DNA of 26,766 bases from JAAYGT01 sp050252075. GTDB taxonomy: Bacteria > Pseudomonadota > Gammaproteobacteria > Burkholderiales > Burkholderiaceae_B. Location: assembly GCA_050252075.1 (NCBI GenBank), contig JBFWLP010000041.1, positions 1 to 26,766 of the forward strand, in the 5' to 3' direction. Of this stretch, positions 16,526 through 23,794 are shown piece after piece; positions within the stretch are counted from its first letter, which is position 1, and every line of letters starts with the position of its first letter. The position numbers were made by a program, and so were the translations under genes. Under the pieces are notes generated by a model, which did no database searches, had not been told where the DNA came from, and worked only from the letters and a program-made list of their open reading frames with translations.

Positions 16526-16549
16526 GGCCCGCGTAGGCGGGCCATTTTT
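16526..16549 (+). terminator. Rho-independent terminator
   Basis: GGCCCGC (16526-16532) and GCGGGCC (16537-16543) form a perfect 7-bp GC stem with loop GTAG, then A and TTTTT. It would end the operon at 14298-16437. Confidence 0.65.
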
Positions 16550-16562
16550 ATGCGTTGTCGGC

Positions 16563-16612
16563 GTAATGTTGCAGAGTTGGTTGCAGACATGCAACCAACT
16601 CTGCAACATTAC
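16563..16612. repeat. Perfect 23-bp inverted repeat with 4-nt loop
   Basis: The left arm 16563-16585 starts GTAATGTTGCAGAG and ends TTGCA; the right arm 16590-16612 is its exact reverse complement, with loop GACA. No T-run follows. Two abutting transposon ends, or a target of an island recombinase, are possible. Confidence 0.8.
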
Positions 16613-16716
16613 AGCAGCTCGGACCTTGGCGCATGGAAAAACTCACCGCCCCTCCAGTGGGGGTACGGTTTCCAGCCAGCACCCGACACAATCACATTAA
16701 ACATCTCGAACTTCCA

Positions 16717-17766
16717 CTACTTAAGCTCATACCAGACACCGCGACCGCGTCCCTGCTGATTCAAATACCCGCGCTCAACCAGATTGCGGAAGTGAACCTT
16801 CAAGGTATTGCGGCTGACTCCGGTAAGTTTTATGGCATCGCCTATCGTGACGCGCCCATGCCCACGAGCAAATTCCACGATCTGCAGTGACAAATCCGGC
16901 AGGCTGGCCAGAACAAGTTTTTCTCGCTCGACCTTCTTCTCCAGCCGCCGCACTTGCTCTGCCAGTGACCTCAAGAAGAACACCAGCCACGGTTGCCAAT
17001 TGGGGGCATCAGTTCGAATAGTGCCCTGCGTCTGGCGCAGTGCCAGGTAATACGCGTCCTTGTTCAATTCGATCACGCTCTCCAGCGAGCTGTATGGCAC
17101 ATAGGCATAACCAGCCTGCAAGAGCATCAGTGTGGTGAGTGCACGGCTGATCCGGCCATTGCCATCCTGAAAGGGATGGATCTCCAGAAACACCACCACA
17201 AAGATCGCTGCGATCAGCAGCGGGTGCAACAGCTTGGATTCGCGCTGTTCATTCACCCAACTGACGAGTTCTGTCATCAAGCGTGGCGTGTCGAACAGGG
17301 AGGCGGTCTGAAACACGATACCAATCTGCTCGCCGTGCTCGTTAAATGCGGCCACGCTGTTGGTGTTGGTCTTGTACTGACCGCGATGCCACGCATCCTT
17401 CTCGCTATGCTGGAGCAGAATCTGGTGCAGCTGTTTGACGTAGTTCTGGGTGAACGGGATGTCCTGCCAAGCACCGAAAACAACGTCCATCACCTGTGCG
17501 TAACCAGCAACCTCTTGCTCATCGCGTGTATCGAAGCGCTTAATTTCCAAGCAGGCAAGCAGATGCTCAACTTCACGGTCGGTCAGTTTGCTGCCCTCGA
17601 TCCGAGTCGAGGAACCGATGCTCTCAATGGTGGCTACACGGCGCAAGGCTGACAAACGCTCAGGCGCAAGAGTCCCCAAGGCACGCCAAGCGCCCTTGAA
17701 CTCATCTATCTTGGCGATCAGCGTCAGAATCTCTGGCGTGATCTGAATGGTGTCAGTACGAAGCAT
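16717..17766 (-). CDS. fic: Fic-family protein (AMP transferase) with winged-helix C-terminus
   Basis: From ATG 17766 the protein is 349 residues; a GTG start at 17823 would run through an operator-like repeat and is not preferred. The catalytic motif HPFQDGNGRISR is complete (HPFx[D/E]GNGR). An inhibitory-helix motif S-x-x-x-E-G (SSTRIEGS) lies in the N-terminal helices, which marks a class II Fic. The C-terminus is a winged helix (VTIGDAIKLTGVSRNTLKVH). Fic enzymes attach AMP to Ser, Thr or Tyr of target proteins; the N-terminal helix restrains activity in cis. The DNA-binding tail and the TGGGTG repeats just upstream suggest autoregulation. Confidence 0.92.
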   Translation of the reverse strand: MLRTDTIQITPEILTLIAKIDEFKGAWRALGTLAPERLSALRRVATIESIGSSTRIEGSKLTDREVEHLLACLEIKRFDTRDEQEVAGYAQVMDVVFGAWQDIPFTQNYVKQLHQILLQHSEKDAWHRGQYKTNTNSVAAFNEHGEQIGIVFQTASLFDTPRLMTELVSWVNEQRESKLLHPLLIAAIFVVVFLEIHPFQDGNGRISRALTTLMLLQAGYAYVPYSSLESVIELNKDAYYLALRQTQGTIRTDAPNWQPWLVFFLRSLAEQVRRLEKKVEREKLVLASLPDLSLQIVEFARGHGRVTIGDAIKLTGVSRNTLKVHFRNLVERGYLNQQGRGRGVWYELK

Positions 17767-17778
17767 CAGCCAATAGTA

Positions 17779-17836
17779 CACCCAATTACACCCATTTTTC
17801 AGCCCATTCACCCAATAAAACACCCATTAACACCCA
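17779..17836 (-). promoter_or_regulatory. Six spaced TGGGTG boxes upstream of fic
   Basis: On the plus strand CACCCA or a near match starts at 17779, 17789, 17801 (AGCCCA), 17809, 17821 and 17831. The spacings 10, 12, 8, 12, 10 are symmetrical and roughly helical. The array lies 13-70 bp before the fic start codon, where promoter and operator should be. Confidence 0.5.
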
Positions 17837-17880
17837 AAAGTAAAAATCCCCCGGTATTCCCCCAGAAAAGGAACGGTCTT

Positions 17881-18075
17881 AAAGGTAGAATTTTCCAACA
17901 GGCGGAAACGGGCACACCGGTTCCGAAGTTGTGTCGCGAGCACGGCATGAACAACGCCACGTTCTATAAATGGCGCGCCAAGTATGACGGTATGGGTACT
18001 GGCTTGATGTCACGCATGAAGGAGCCGGAGGAGGAGAACGCCCATCCGCATCATTTCAGCTCGCAAGGCCAATAA
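17881..18075 (+). pseudogene. IS3-family transposase OrfA remnant
   Basis: The plus frame reads FQQAETGTPVPKLCREHG, then MNNATFYKWRAKYDGM and SRMKEPEEEN: the helix-turn-helix and start of the leucine zipper of IS3-family OrfA. The N-terminus is missing, there is no start codon, and after EEEN the frame runs into unrelated residues to TAA 18073-18075. No OrfB or inverted repeats were seen. It is a dead insertion scar beside the orphan antitoxin-like gene. Confidence 0.75.
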
Positions 18076-18092
18076 ACGTGAGGTCATTCATT

Positions 18093-18428
18093 ATGAAAAA
18101 AGTACGCGTAACACTTAATCTGACCGACCCCTCCTCGGTGCCGATGGGGCGCGCTGATCTTGCGCGCATCGATGCCACCACAGAAGAGGAAATTGCTCGC
18201 CAGGCGGCGGCCGATGATGCTGAAGCCATGCAGGATGCTGCCCGGTTCGCCAAACGTGTACGCAGGCGGTTAGGGCTGAGCCAGGCGCAGTTCTCTGAAC
18301 GTATCGATGTTCCTATCGAAACTATCCGAAATTGGGAGCAGGGCAAACGCAGCCCCACCGGGGCAGCCAAGTCATTGTTGAAGATTCTGGACAAAGCGCC
18401 TGAGATCGCGCTGGCTGTGCTGCACTAA
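18093..18428 (+). CDS. XRE-type helix-turn-helix protein, orphan antitoxin-like
   Basis: ATG 18093 gives 111 residues (an in-frame GTG 18078 would add five). The C-terminal half is a helix-turn-helix, LGLSQAQFSERIDVPIETIRNWEQGKRSPTG, of the YiaG/BrnA/HigA type. The N-terminal half is a short beta-like segment (MKKVRVTLNL) and an acidic linker (TEEEIARQAAADDAEAM). Proteins of this form are usually the second gene of a two-gene toxin-antitoxin pair. Here the place of the toxin is taken by an IS3 relic, and the next gene downstream belongs to a complete HigBA pair. It may be a leftover antitoxin or an independent regulator. Confidence 0.75.
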   Translation: MKKVRVTLNLTDPSSVPMGRADLARIDATTEEEIARQAAADDAEAMQDAARFAKRVRRRLGLSQAQFSERIDVPIETIRNWEQGKRSPTGAAKSLLKILDKAPEIALAVLH

Positions 18429-18517
18429 ACTCTGCCTGCTTCGACCTGACGTCAATCAGCAAGGTGTTGACGCCGGTGTAATACTGACCCGTTGAGTTTG
18501 TTGTCCTTTGCTGAAAT

Positions 18518-18531
18518 TAACATATTTGTTA
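18518..18531. promoter_or_regulatory. Operator-like palindrome before higBA
   Basis: TAACA (18518-18522) and TGTTA (18527-18531) flank TATT, eleven bp before the higB start, in an AT-rich stretch suited to a promoter. Such sites are typical of autoregulating TA antitoxins. Confidence 0.45.
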
Positions 18532-18541
18532 TTATTCCAGA

Positions 18542-18886
18542 ATGACTTATCGCGTTCACTATTTCAGCGATGACGTTCAGGCCGACATCCTTGCTCTGCC
18601 CGCCACCTTGCGGGCTCGATATATCGCACTGTCAACGCGGATGGAGCAATACGGTCCGAACTTGGGCAAGCCACACACAGAAGCCTTCGGCGATGGTTTG
18701 TTCGAGTTACGTATGAAAGGCGCGGAAGGGATTGCCCGGGTGTTTTTCTGCACCCTGGTTGGCCAGCGCATCGTCATATTACACAGTTTCGTGAAGAAAA
18801 CCGACAAGACGCCGCTCAAAGAGCGGCGCTTGGCGGAACGCCGTTTGAAGGAGGTAAAAGATGAAAACGCACAAGCAACTCGTTAA
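18542..18886 (+). CDS. higB: HigB-like toxin (RelE superfamily, Gp49-like)
   Basis: 114 residues with the family pattern: YRVHYFSDDVQADILALP, then YGPNLGKPHTEAFGDGLFELRMK and ARVFFCTLVGQRIVILHSFVKK, which carries the basic and aromatic residues of ribosome-dependent mRNA interferases. HigB toxins cleave translated mRNA under stress. The toxin-first order and 26-bp overlap with the antitoxin gene are typical of higBA. No defect is visible. It is the only two-gene TA pair in this island that looks intact. Confidence 0.88.
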   Translation: MTYRVHYFSDDVQADILALPATLRARYIALSTRMEQYGPNLGKPHTEAFGDGLFELRMKGAEGIARVFFCTLVGQRIVILHSFVKKTDKTPLKERRLAERRLKEVKDENAQATR

Positions 18887-19148
18887 GGATATGCTCAAGG
18901 ATCCCGCTGTACGGGCGGAATACGAGCGTATCGAGCGCGAAGAGATGCCTATGTTCGATGCAATCTTGAACGCGCGAGCCGAGGCTGGCCTGACACAGGC
19001 CCAAGTGGCCGAACGCATGGGTACCCAGGCGCCCGCCGTGGCACGTTTGGAAAACGCCCTGGTGACAGGCAAGCACTCGCCCTCCGTTGCCACCTTGCAA
19101 AAATACGCCGCAGCTTTGGGCAAGCGCCTCGAGGTTCGGTTTGTCTGA
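18861..19148 (+). CDS. higA: HigA-like antitoxin (XRE helix-turn-helix)
   Basis: 95 residues with a good Shine-Dalgarno (GGAGG at 18850-18854) inside the end of higB. The helix-turn-helix is AGLTQAQVAERMGTQAPAVARLE, followed by a short C-terminal region GKRLEVRFV usual in this family. It neutralises HigB by direct binding and represses its own operon, probably through the palindrome at 18518-18531. Confidence 0.9.
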   Translation: MKTHKQLVKDMLKDPAVRAEYERIEREEMPMFDAILNARAEAGLTQAQVAERMGTQAPAVARLENALVTGKHSPSVATLQKYAAALGKRLEVRFV

Positions 19149-19196
19149 GCGTTTTGCTGATATGCTGGTACGACTGGTTTCTCTATGAGGGCACGC

Positions 19197-20096
19197 TCAA
19201 ACTGCTGATGTGGTTGGGCCGCACGAAAACTTCTTCCGTAACCTCAAGCGGCGGGACAGCTGACAGTCGATCGGCCGGCACCGCGTCATCTCCTTGCAGT
19301 CAGCCGTTGTCGATAGCGCATCGTAGAGCGGTGCCAACACCGTACCGCGTCCGGTGTAGATCAGGGAGAAGTCCTCCTGGTGAAGCCGCTGCAAGGCACC
19401 CTCCGGTTGGCGCACACGATCATATCGGTCCACCAGCAAATAGACGCGATCAGCTACTCGGTGAATGGCTGCACTGGCGACAGTCAGTTTCATCTGTCCT
19501 GCGAGTGCCAAGCAGAAGCCCTCATTGAACACGCTGCCTTCTATAGCCTGAATGGCCGGCTTGAGAATGTGGGAGCTTGGTGTGTTCTGCAGAGGTAGGC
19601 CGACGCGTCCCGCGGAAAAGACGACGGGCAGTTTGTCCTGCGCCCCCGCCAGTGACAGGCGTAGCCCTTCCTCCCCGGCCAACATCGGGCGGCGGGGCAG
19701 TTCATTCAGGATAGCGATCAGCCCTGCCTTGTCCAACCAGCGTACGTCCTGCGCTGATGGGATGAGATCGGGCTGTTGACCAGGTTCTAGCAGACTGACC
19801 GCACCAGCGCATTCACCGCCGATGCCATCAAGCAGAGCAAAGTCGTTTTGGCGCGAGACGTGCAAGGTCTGGGCAATCAGTCTGCGCTTGTCGCCTTCGG
19901 GCAAAAGGCCGGCAAAGAAGGGGCGCGTGGCCTTGTCGTCAAAAGCCTCTGCCTGCAAGGGAAGGTGATGCGACAATGGAAGTGCGTTGGCGGATTGCAG
20001 CCATTGCGTTGAGTAGCAAAAACTCAGCCGACCATCGACTTGTGCAAGCTGTCCGACGTGTTGCCCCAGCAGCCAGACTTCCAGGACGCGGCTCAT
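19197..20096 (-). pseudogene. hipA: HipA-like kinase toxin, internally deleted and C-terminally scrambled
   Basis: The frame gives 299 residues against about 400-440 for HipA. The N-terminal part is good: AFFAGLLPEGDKRRLIAQ, ALLDGIGGECAGAVSLL, LSLAGAQDKLPVVF and LVDRYDRV. At residues 242-244 the sequence jumps from LHQEDF straight to SLIYTGRGTVLAPLYDALSTT. In the family the segment between these, which includes the catalytic N-x-D-x-H-x-K-N loop, is about 60-70 residues. After ALSTT the remaining ~35 residues do not resemble HipA. Ser/Thr kinase activity (normally on glutamyl-tRNA synthetase) should be lost. The gene overlaps hipB by ATGA. Confidence 0.85.
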
Positions 20097-20338
20097 TTCG
20101 GGCCAGCCTGTGTCTGGCTGTCGTCTGAACTGGACACGCTGAGCGTTGCCCCCAGCGCCTGAAGAACCCGCAAGACATTCTCAAGGCGGACGGTTGGCTT
20201 GCCTGCTTCCAGATCAACAATAAACCGCACCCCAACGCCGGCTGCAAGCGCCAGTTGGGGCTGGGTCAGGCTGAGTGCTTTTCGGGTGTGGCGCACCACG
20301 TCGCCCAAGTGTTCCGGCGTTTCGATTAGTGTAGGCAT
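20093..20338 (-). CDS. hipB: HipB-like antitoxin (XRE helix-turn-helix)
   Basis: 81 residues; helix-turn-helix LSLTQPQLALAAGVGVRFIVDLEAGKPTVRLENVLRVL as in HipB/Y4mF. It is intact and starts at ATG 20338 just after three evenly spaced operators and a strong promoter. In the family HipB neutralises HipA and represses the operon. Since HipA is broken here, HipB now would serve only as a regulator. Confidence 0.9.
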   Translation of the reverse strand: MPTLIETPEHLGDVVRHTRKALSLTQPQLALAAGVGVRFIVDLEAGKPTVRLENVLRVLQALGATLSVSSSDDSQTQAGPK

Positions 20339-20341
20339 GTG

Positions 20342-20459
20342 AATTTCCTGTTCGGGAAATTATGCTGTCTGAAGAAGGTACTGTCAAACAAATTAACCGA
20401 TCGGGAAACTATGGATTTGTTTGCATTGGGATATTGACAAGTTTCCTGTTCGGGAAATT
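20342..20459. promoter_or_regulatory. Three HipB operator boxes at exact 49-bp spacing
   Basis: Box 1 (20342-20361) and box 3 (20440-20459) read TTTCCTGTTCGGGAAA in their core. Box 2 (20391-20410) is a degenerate copy with an intact CGGGAAA half. The box starts are 49 bp apart each time. Box 1 covers the hipB -10; box 2 lies directly upstream of the -35. Confidence 0.8.
20359..20387 (-). promoter_or_regulatory. hipBA sigma70 promoter
   Basis: On the minus strand a perfect TTGACA (plus 20382-20387), a 17-bp spacer and CATAAT (plus 20359-20364, 5 of 6) form a strong promoter ending 21 bp before the hipB ATG. Confidence 0.75.
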
Positions 20460-20708
20460 TCATGCAGTGGCTATTGCCGTCGATTGATTCGTCACCACCG
20501 GCCGCCTGCCGACCACATTGACCGCCTCCAGCATCCGAACCAAGGTGGTCTTGCCCGTTCCCCATGGGGAATCGAGCGCCATCACGAACGGGCCGTTCAG
20601 CCGCTTGATCAGCGAGGACAGAAACTCCACCAATGGCTTGCGGTCCAGCGCATCGTGGAGGAAGGGGCTTTCAGCCGGGACCTCCAGGTCATCAATCCGA
20701 TAGGTCAT
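20460..20708 (-). pseudogene. KAP-family P-loop NTPase, N-terminal fragment
   Basis: 82 residues start at ATG 20708 with a good GGGAGA ribosome site. The sequence FVMALDSPWGTGKTTLVRML is the Walker A region of KAP NTPases, proteins of several hundred residues often found in phage-defence islands. After about residue 62 the family similarity ends and the frame stops 20 residues later, next to HipB box 3. Walker B and all other domains are missing. It lies 29 bp after abiEii on the same strand, so the gene was once in that operon and was cut by arrival of the hip module or a deletion. Confidence 0.7.
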
Positions 20709-20737
20709 TCTTTTTCTCCCTGTCCTGGTGGACCGCT

Positions 20738-21687
20738 TCAGCGGCGACCAATGCTGTTGAGTTCAGCCTCCAGCCGCCCTAGGCGCTCCACGATGGTCTC
20801 GAAGGCGAGTGTGTCGCCATAGAACATCTGGGCAGCCAGCATCGCCTGGTAGTCCTGACGCAAGGCATCCAGCAGAGGCTCATCCGGAATCAATCGCAAG
20901 CCGCCCGTGGCGCACTGGTCGTAATGACTGAAACCGCTGCGGTAGAAGGTTTCCTTGATGCGCAGGACATCGCGCAGCAACGCCGAATCGCCCATGGCCT
21001 GTTGCCCGACTTCATGATCAGCCAGCCGCGCCAGGTCGTACCAATGGCGAGACAGTCTCTCGGCACTGGGTCTCAGGCTCGGGCGATGGCACTCAACGTG
21101 AATCAGCGTGGCCTTCTCCCAGAAGGTGCGCGCCGCAGACAACACGGATACCCTCGCGGTCGGCAATGCGAGGTTGGGGACGTGGTCGGCAATATCTGGT
21201 GTGATGGCCAGCGTGCTCTGTGGCAAGGTCGAGTTCCGACCGCCAAATTCGATCAGGATGCTCGAACGCACGTAGCTGTCGGTGTTTTCTACCGCGCTGG
21301 GGTAGAACACCCACAACTGCTCAGCGTCATCGCTGACCTCGATGCTGATGGGCTGCGTGGGAAGCGCCGTGGCGAGCGCTGGTTGTTGCTGGCAATCGAT
21401 TCCAACTCGGGGGCGTCCGCCACCAGGCTGCGGTAATCGACGGTGACGTCGATGTCCTCGGAGAAACGGTCAATCGCCTTGTAGACCTTGGACAGCGAGG
21501 TGCCGCCCTTGAAGGCCATGGGTTTGCGACACGGCAGCTGAAACAGGGTGTCGAGCACCTGGCACAGCCAGATGTCTTTCTCGAGTATTTCGGCCCGGCG
21601 TCCCATCACGGGTGCCAGGCTCTGGAGTAAATCGGCTTGATCGCTGACGGACAGGCCGAAGTAGTGTTCGCGGTGGATGTCAGCCAT
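20738..21687 (-). pseudogene. abiEii: AbiEii-like nucleotidyltransferase toxin, frameshifted
   Basis: Two frames together make an AbiEii-like protein. The first, from ATG 21687, reads MADIHREHYFGLSVSD through the nucleotidyltransferase motif FKGGTSLSKVYKAIDRFSEDIDVTVDYR. After ASNNQR (near 21380) it loses sense. The second frame takes over with ALATALPTQPISIEVSDDAE, WVFYPSAVENTDSYVRSSI and FWEKATLIHVECHRP, and ends at 20738. Relatives have some 30-40 more residues between DYR and this point, so an out-of-frame deletion is likelier than a single-base slip. Type IV AbiE toxins block growth through a nucleotidyltransferase; this copy should be inactive. Confidence 0.82.
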
Positions 21688-22291
21688 ACCCCACCGTGCT
21701 TTCCTCGTACCGACGAAGGGCTTCGACCATCCAGGCCGGCATCGAGGCCTTGGCACTGCGCAAGGCTTCGAATTCGACCTGCGGCAGCTTGGCAGCAATA
21801 CGCTCGAACGTGGCCGGCGTGACTTGTCGACGACCGAGGTACCAGAGTGCAGACAAGGCTTGGCCCGCTGGGCGACCTGCCAGTGCGAGCTTGCGCGCCG
21901 CCACGTGCTGCAATCGCACTTGCAGCTTACCCATCCGCACGGTGTGAGACGAGCCGGTAGTGTAGAAGACCGGCTGTGCCGGCACCTGGGTGCTGAAGCC
22001 AAAACGACGAGCGGCCTCGGCCCCGTGCACTTCGATGGAGGCACCTTCGGTGGCAGCCAACGTTTGCGCCACTGTTTCTGGCGAAGGCATGGTCTTTAGA
22101 CCAAAACGGCTGGTCTTGGGTATGGTGTAGATGCCACGGCCGAGGCGTTCAATGAACCCTTCCTTGGTCAGACGCATCAAGGTCTGATCAATGGACGCGC
22201 GCGAACCCAACCCTGCAAACAGGGCGGGGGTGAAAGGTTCTCCAGCAGGTTGGGCCGCGATGCGCTCGCGGATGGCTTGTGATGTGCTCAT
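21680..22291 (-). CDS. abiEi: AbiEi-like antitoxin (type IV TA, winged-helix N-terminus)
   Basis: 203 residues starting at ATG 22291. The N-terminal winged helix (PFTPALFAGLGSRASIDQTLMRLTKEGFIERLGRGIYTIP) is followed by the AbiEi/DUF6088 C-terminal domain (GAEAARRFGFSTQVPAQPVFYTTGSS). It overlaps the toxin gene by 8 bp, the usual translational coupling. AbiEi acts mainly as a repressor by binding inverted repeats at its promoter; a matching repeat lies at 22304-22330. It looks intact although its toxin is not. Confidence 0.85.
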   Translation of the reverse strand: MSTSQAIRERIAAQPAGEPFTPALFAGLGSRASIDQTLMRLTKEGFIERLGRGIYTIPKTSRFGLKTMPSPETVAQTLAATEGASIEVHGAEAARRFGFSTQVPAQPVFYTTGSSHTVRMGKLQVRLQHVAARKLALAGRPAGQALSALWYLGRRQVTPATFERIAAKLPQVEFEALRSAKASMPAWMVEALRRYEESTVGYG

Positions 22292-22303
22292 GGCTGTCTC
22301 TTT

Positions 22304-22330
22304 GTTAGATAATTTACCAAAAAATCTAAC
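22304..22330. promoter_or_regulatory. AbiEi operator: inverted repeat GTTAGAT/ATCTAAC
   Basis: Perfect 7-bp arms at 22304-22310 and 22324-22330 lie 13 bp apart, ending 13 bp before the abiEi ATG, and overlap the predicted promoter. Confidence 0.65.
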
Positions 22331-22339
22331 ACCTTACAA
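22311..22339 (-). promoter_or_regulatory. Candidate abiE promoter
   Basis: On the minus strand TTGTAA (plus 22334-22339), a 17-bp spacer and TAAATT (plus 22311-22316) each match at least 4 of 6 consensus bases. Confidence 0.45.
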
Positions 22340-22571
22340 GGCAAGCCGCACTCGTGAGCGGTATTCAGGCCTGCACTGCTACTGTCATTTTTCGGCATAA
22401 AAGAGCCATTTCGTTTCCGGCATTCAGAAGCCACCCAAAGGGATCAAGGCCAGCGCCTGGCGCACCCTTAACATTGATGCGCAAGTTCCAGCGCTTCGCA
22501 CCGCTGAGCCCGGCTGGAAGGCCTTTTCCAGTCAGCCGCGTTGGCTAAGCGTGCGGTAAGGACACTTGACC

Positions 22572-23771
22572 ATGAAGCTGCACATTACCGAGAAATCCAT
22601 CAAAGAAGCCGCCATTCCCGCCGGCCGCAAGCATGTTCTGATATTCGACACCGAGCAAACCGGCTTCGCGGTTCAGAAAACCATTACCGGCAGCATGAGC
22701 TATGTGGTGCTGTACCGGAACGCACAGAAGAAACAACGCCAGGAACGGCTGGCCAAGGTGGGCGATATTTCGGCCACTGCCGCCCGGGCTGTAGCCAAAG
22801 CGCAGCTTGACGCTCTGCAAAACCAAAAGAAAGGACGGCCACGAGGCCGGATGATTGTGGCGCCAACCATGGATGAGTTTTTCTTCAAAACCTTCCTGCC
22901 CAAGGTCAAGCTGCAAAGCCGGTCGTACGCAACACACGCCTCTATTTACCGTAATCACATACAGCCCGAGTTCGGGCATTGCCGGCTGACCGAAATTAGC
23001 GACGACGACATGGTGGCCTACGCGGGCCGGTTGCGGGAAAAGCCCGTGGCCGGCGGGCGTTGGGCAAAACACTGCCAAAAACCGCTGGCCCAGGGCACGG
23101 TGAAACGCATTCTTATCCTGGTGCGCCATATTTTCAACGAAGCTATACGACACAAGGGCACCACCGTTACGGAAAACCCCACGCATGCCATTCAATTAAC
23201 CACGGTTCGAAAAGTGGTGGGAAAATTCCTGACCCGCCCACAACTAACGGCCTTGCTGCAAGCGGCAGAAGAATCACACAACAAGAACCTGCCCGACATT
23301 TTGCGAGTCATGGGCGCCACCGGCCTGCGGCGTGACAACGTTCTGGCCATGCGCTGGTGCTGGTTCGACCCGGCCCGTGGAACGCTGACCATTCCCGCCG
23401 AAGCCGACAAGGCGAAAAGGGGTTATGTGCTTCACCTGAGTGCCGGGGTACTGGCGCTGCTTCGCCGGCGTTGGGAAGATACCGACTCGGAATGGGTATT
23501 CAGCAACCCCAAAACGGGCAAACCTTACCATTCGTGCTGGTCGGCCTGGGTGACCGTACGCAACAAGGCGGGCCTGCCAGGGCTTCGAATGCACGACCTG
23601 CGCCACACCTATGCCTCGCTATTGTTGGACAACGGCTCCGATATCGTGGACGTACAGCAGGCCCTGGGGCATACCCAGCTGAAAACGACGGCGGTATACC
23701 TGCACCTGACCGAAGCGCGCAAGCGCCTTCATGCCAATGCAGCGGCGCAGGCGTCCGGCCTGTTTGGGTAA
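22572..23771 (+). CDS. Tyrosine-type site-specific integrase
   Basis: 399 residues from ATG 22572. The N-terminal arm domain is followed by a SAM-like core-binding domain (FFFKTFLPKVKLQSRSYATH...HIQPEFG). The catalytic residues are present: Arg at 253/254 in ATGLRRDNVLAMRW, HDLRHTYASLL with His 341 and Arg 344, GHTQLKTTAVYLH with His 367 and the nucleophile Tyr 376. It should be active. It lies at the right part of the toxin island, directly before the truncated S-layer-like gene, so it probably brought in the island or rearranges this locus. No tRNA or clear att repeat is visible beside it. Confidence 0.93.
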   Translation: MKLHITEKSIKEAAIPAGRKHVLIFDTEQTGFAVQKTITGSMSYVVLYRNAQKKQRQERLAKVGDISATAARAVAKAQLDALQNQKKGRPRGRMIVAPTMDEFFFKTFLPKVKLQSRSYATHASIYRNHIQPEFGHCRLTEISDDDMVAYAGRLREKPVAGGRWAKHCQKPLAQGTVKRILILVRHIFNEAIRHKGTTVTENPTHAIQLTTVRKVVGKFLTRPQLTALLQAAEESHNKNLPDILRVMGATGLRRDNVLAMRWCWFDPARGTLTIPAEADKAKRGYVLHLSAGVLALLRRRWEDTDSEWVFSNPKTGKPYHSCWSAWVTVRNKAGLPGLRMHDLRHTYASLLLDNGSDIVDVQQALGHTQLKTTAVYLHLTEARKRLHANAAAQASGLFG

Positions 23772-23794
23772 AGGCTAGAAACGAACTGCTTTCC

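Larger units (their letters stand above)
16438..16716. other. Intergenic boundary between catabolic genes and the accessory island
   Basis: No convincing gene is visible in these 279 bp. The stretch holds a terminator at 16526-16549 and a 50-bp perfect hairpin at 16563-16612. The change from operon-like metabolic genes to the toxin-rich region happens here, so it is the probable left edge of the island. Confidence 0.5.

Noticed and set aside
18450..18500. Possible IS-end scar between the orphan antitoxin and higBA
   Set aside because: The sequence around GTGTAATACTGACCC reminded me of IS terminal sequences, but no inverted repeat or transposase supports it.
19154..19330. Possible transposase fragment downstream of higA
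   Set aside because: Short plus and minus frames here look partly protein-like, but no family motif could be recognised; it is only noted as the unrelated tail replacing the HipA C-terminus.
23357..23794. Frame overlapping the integrase 3' part
   Set aside because: Within the integrase it is an out-of-frame shadow; only the stretch beyond 23795 looks protein-like and is listed separately with low confidence.
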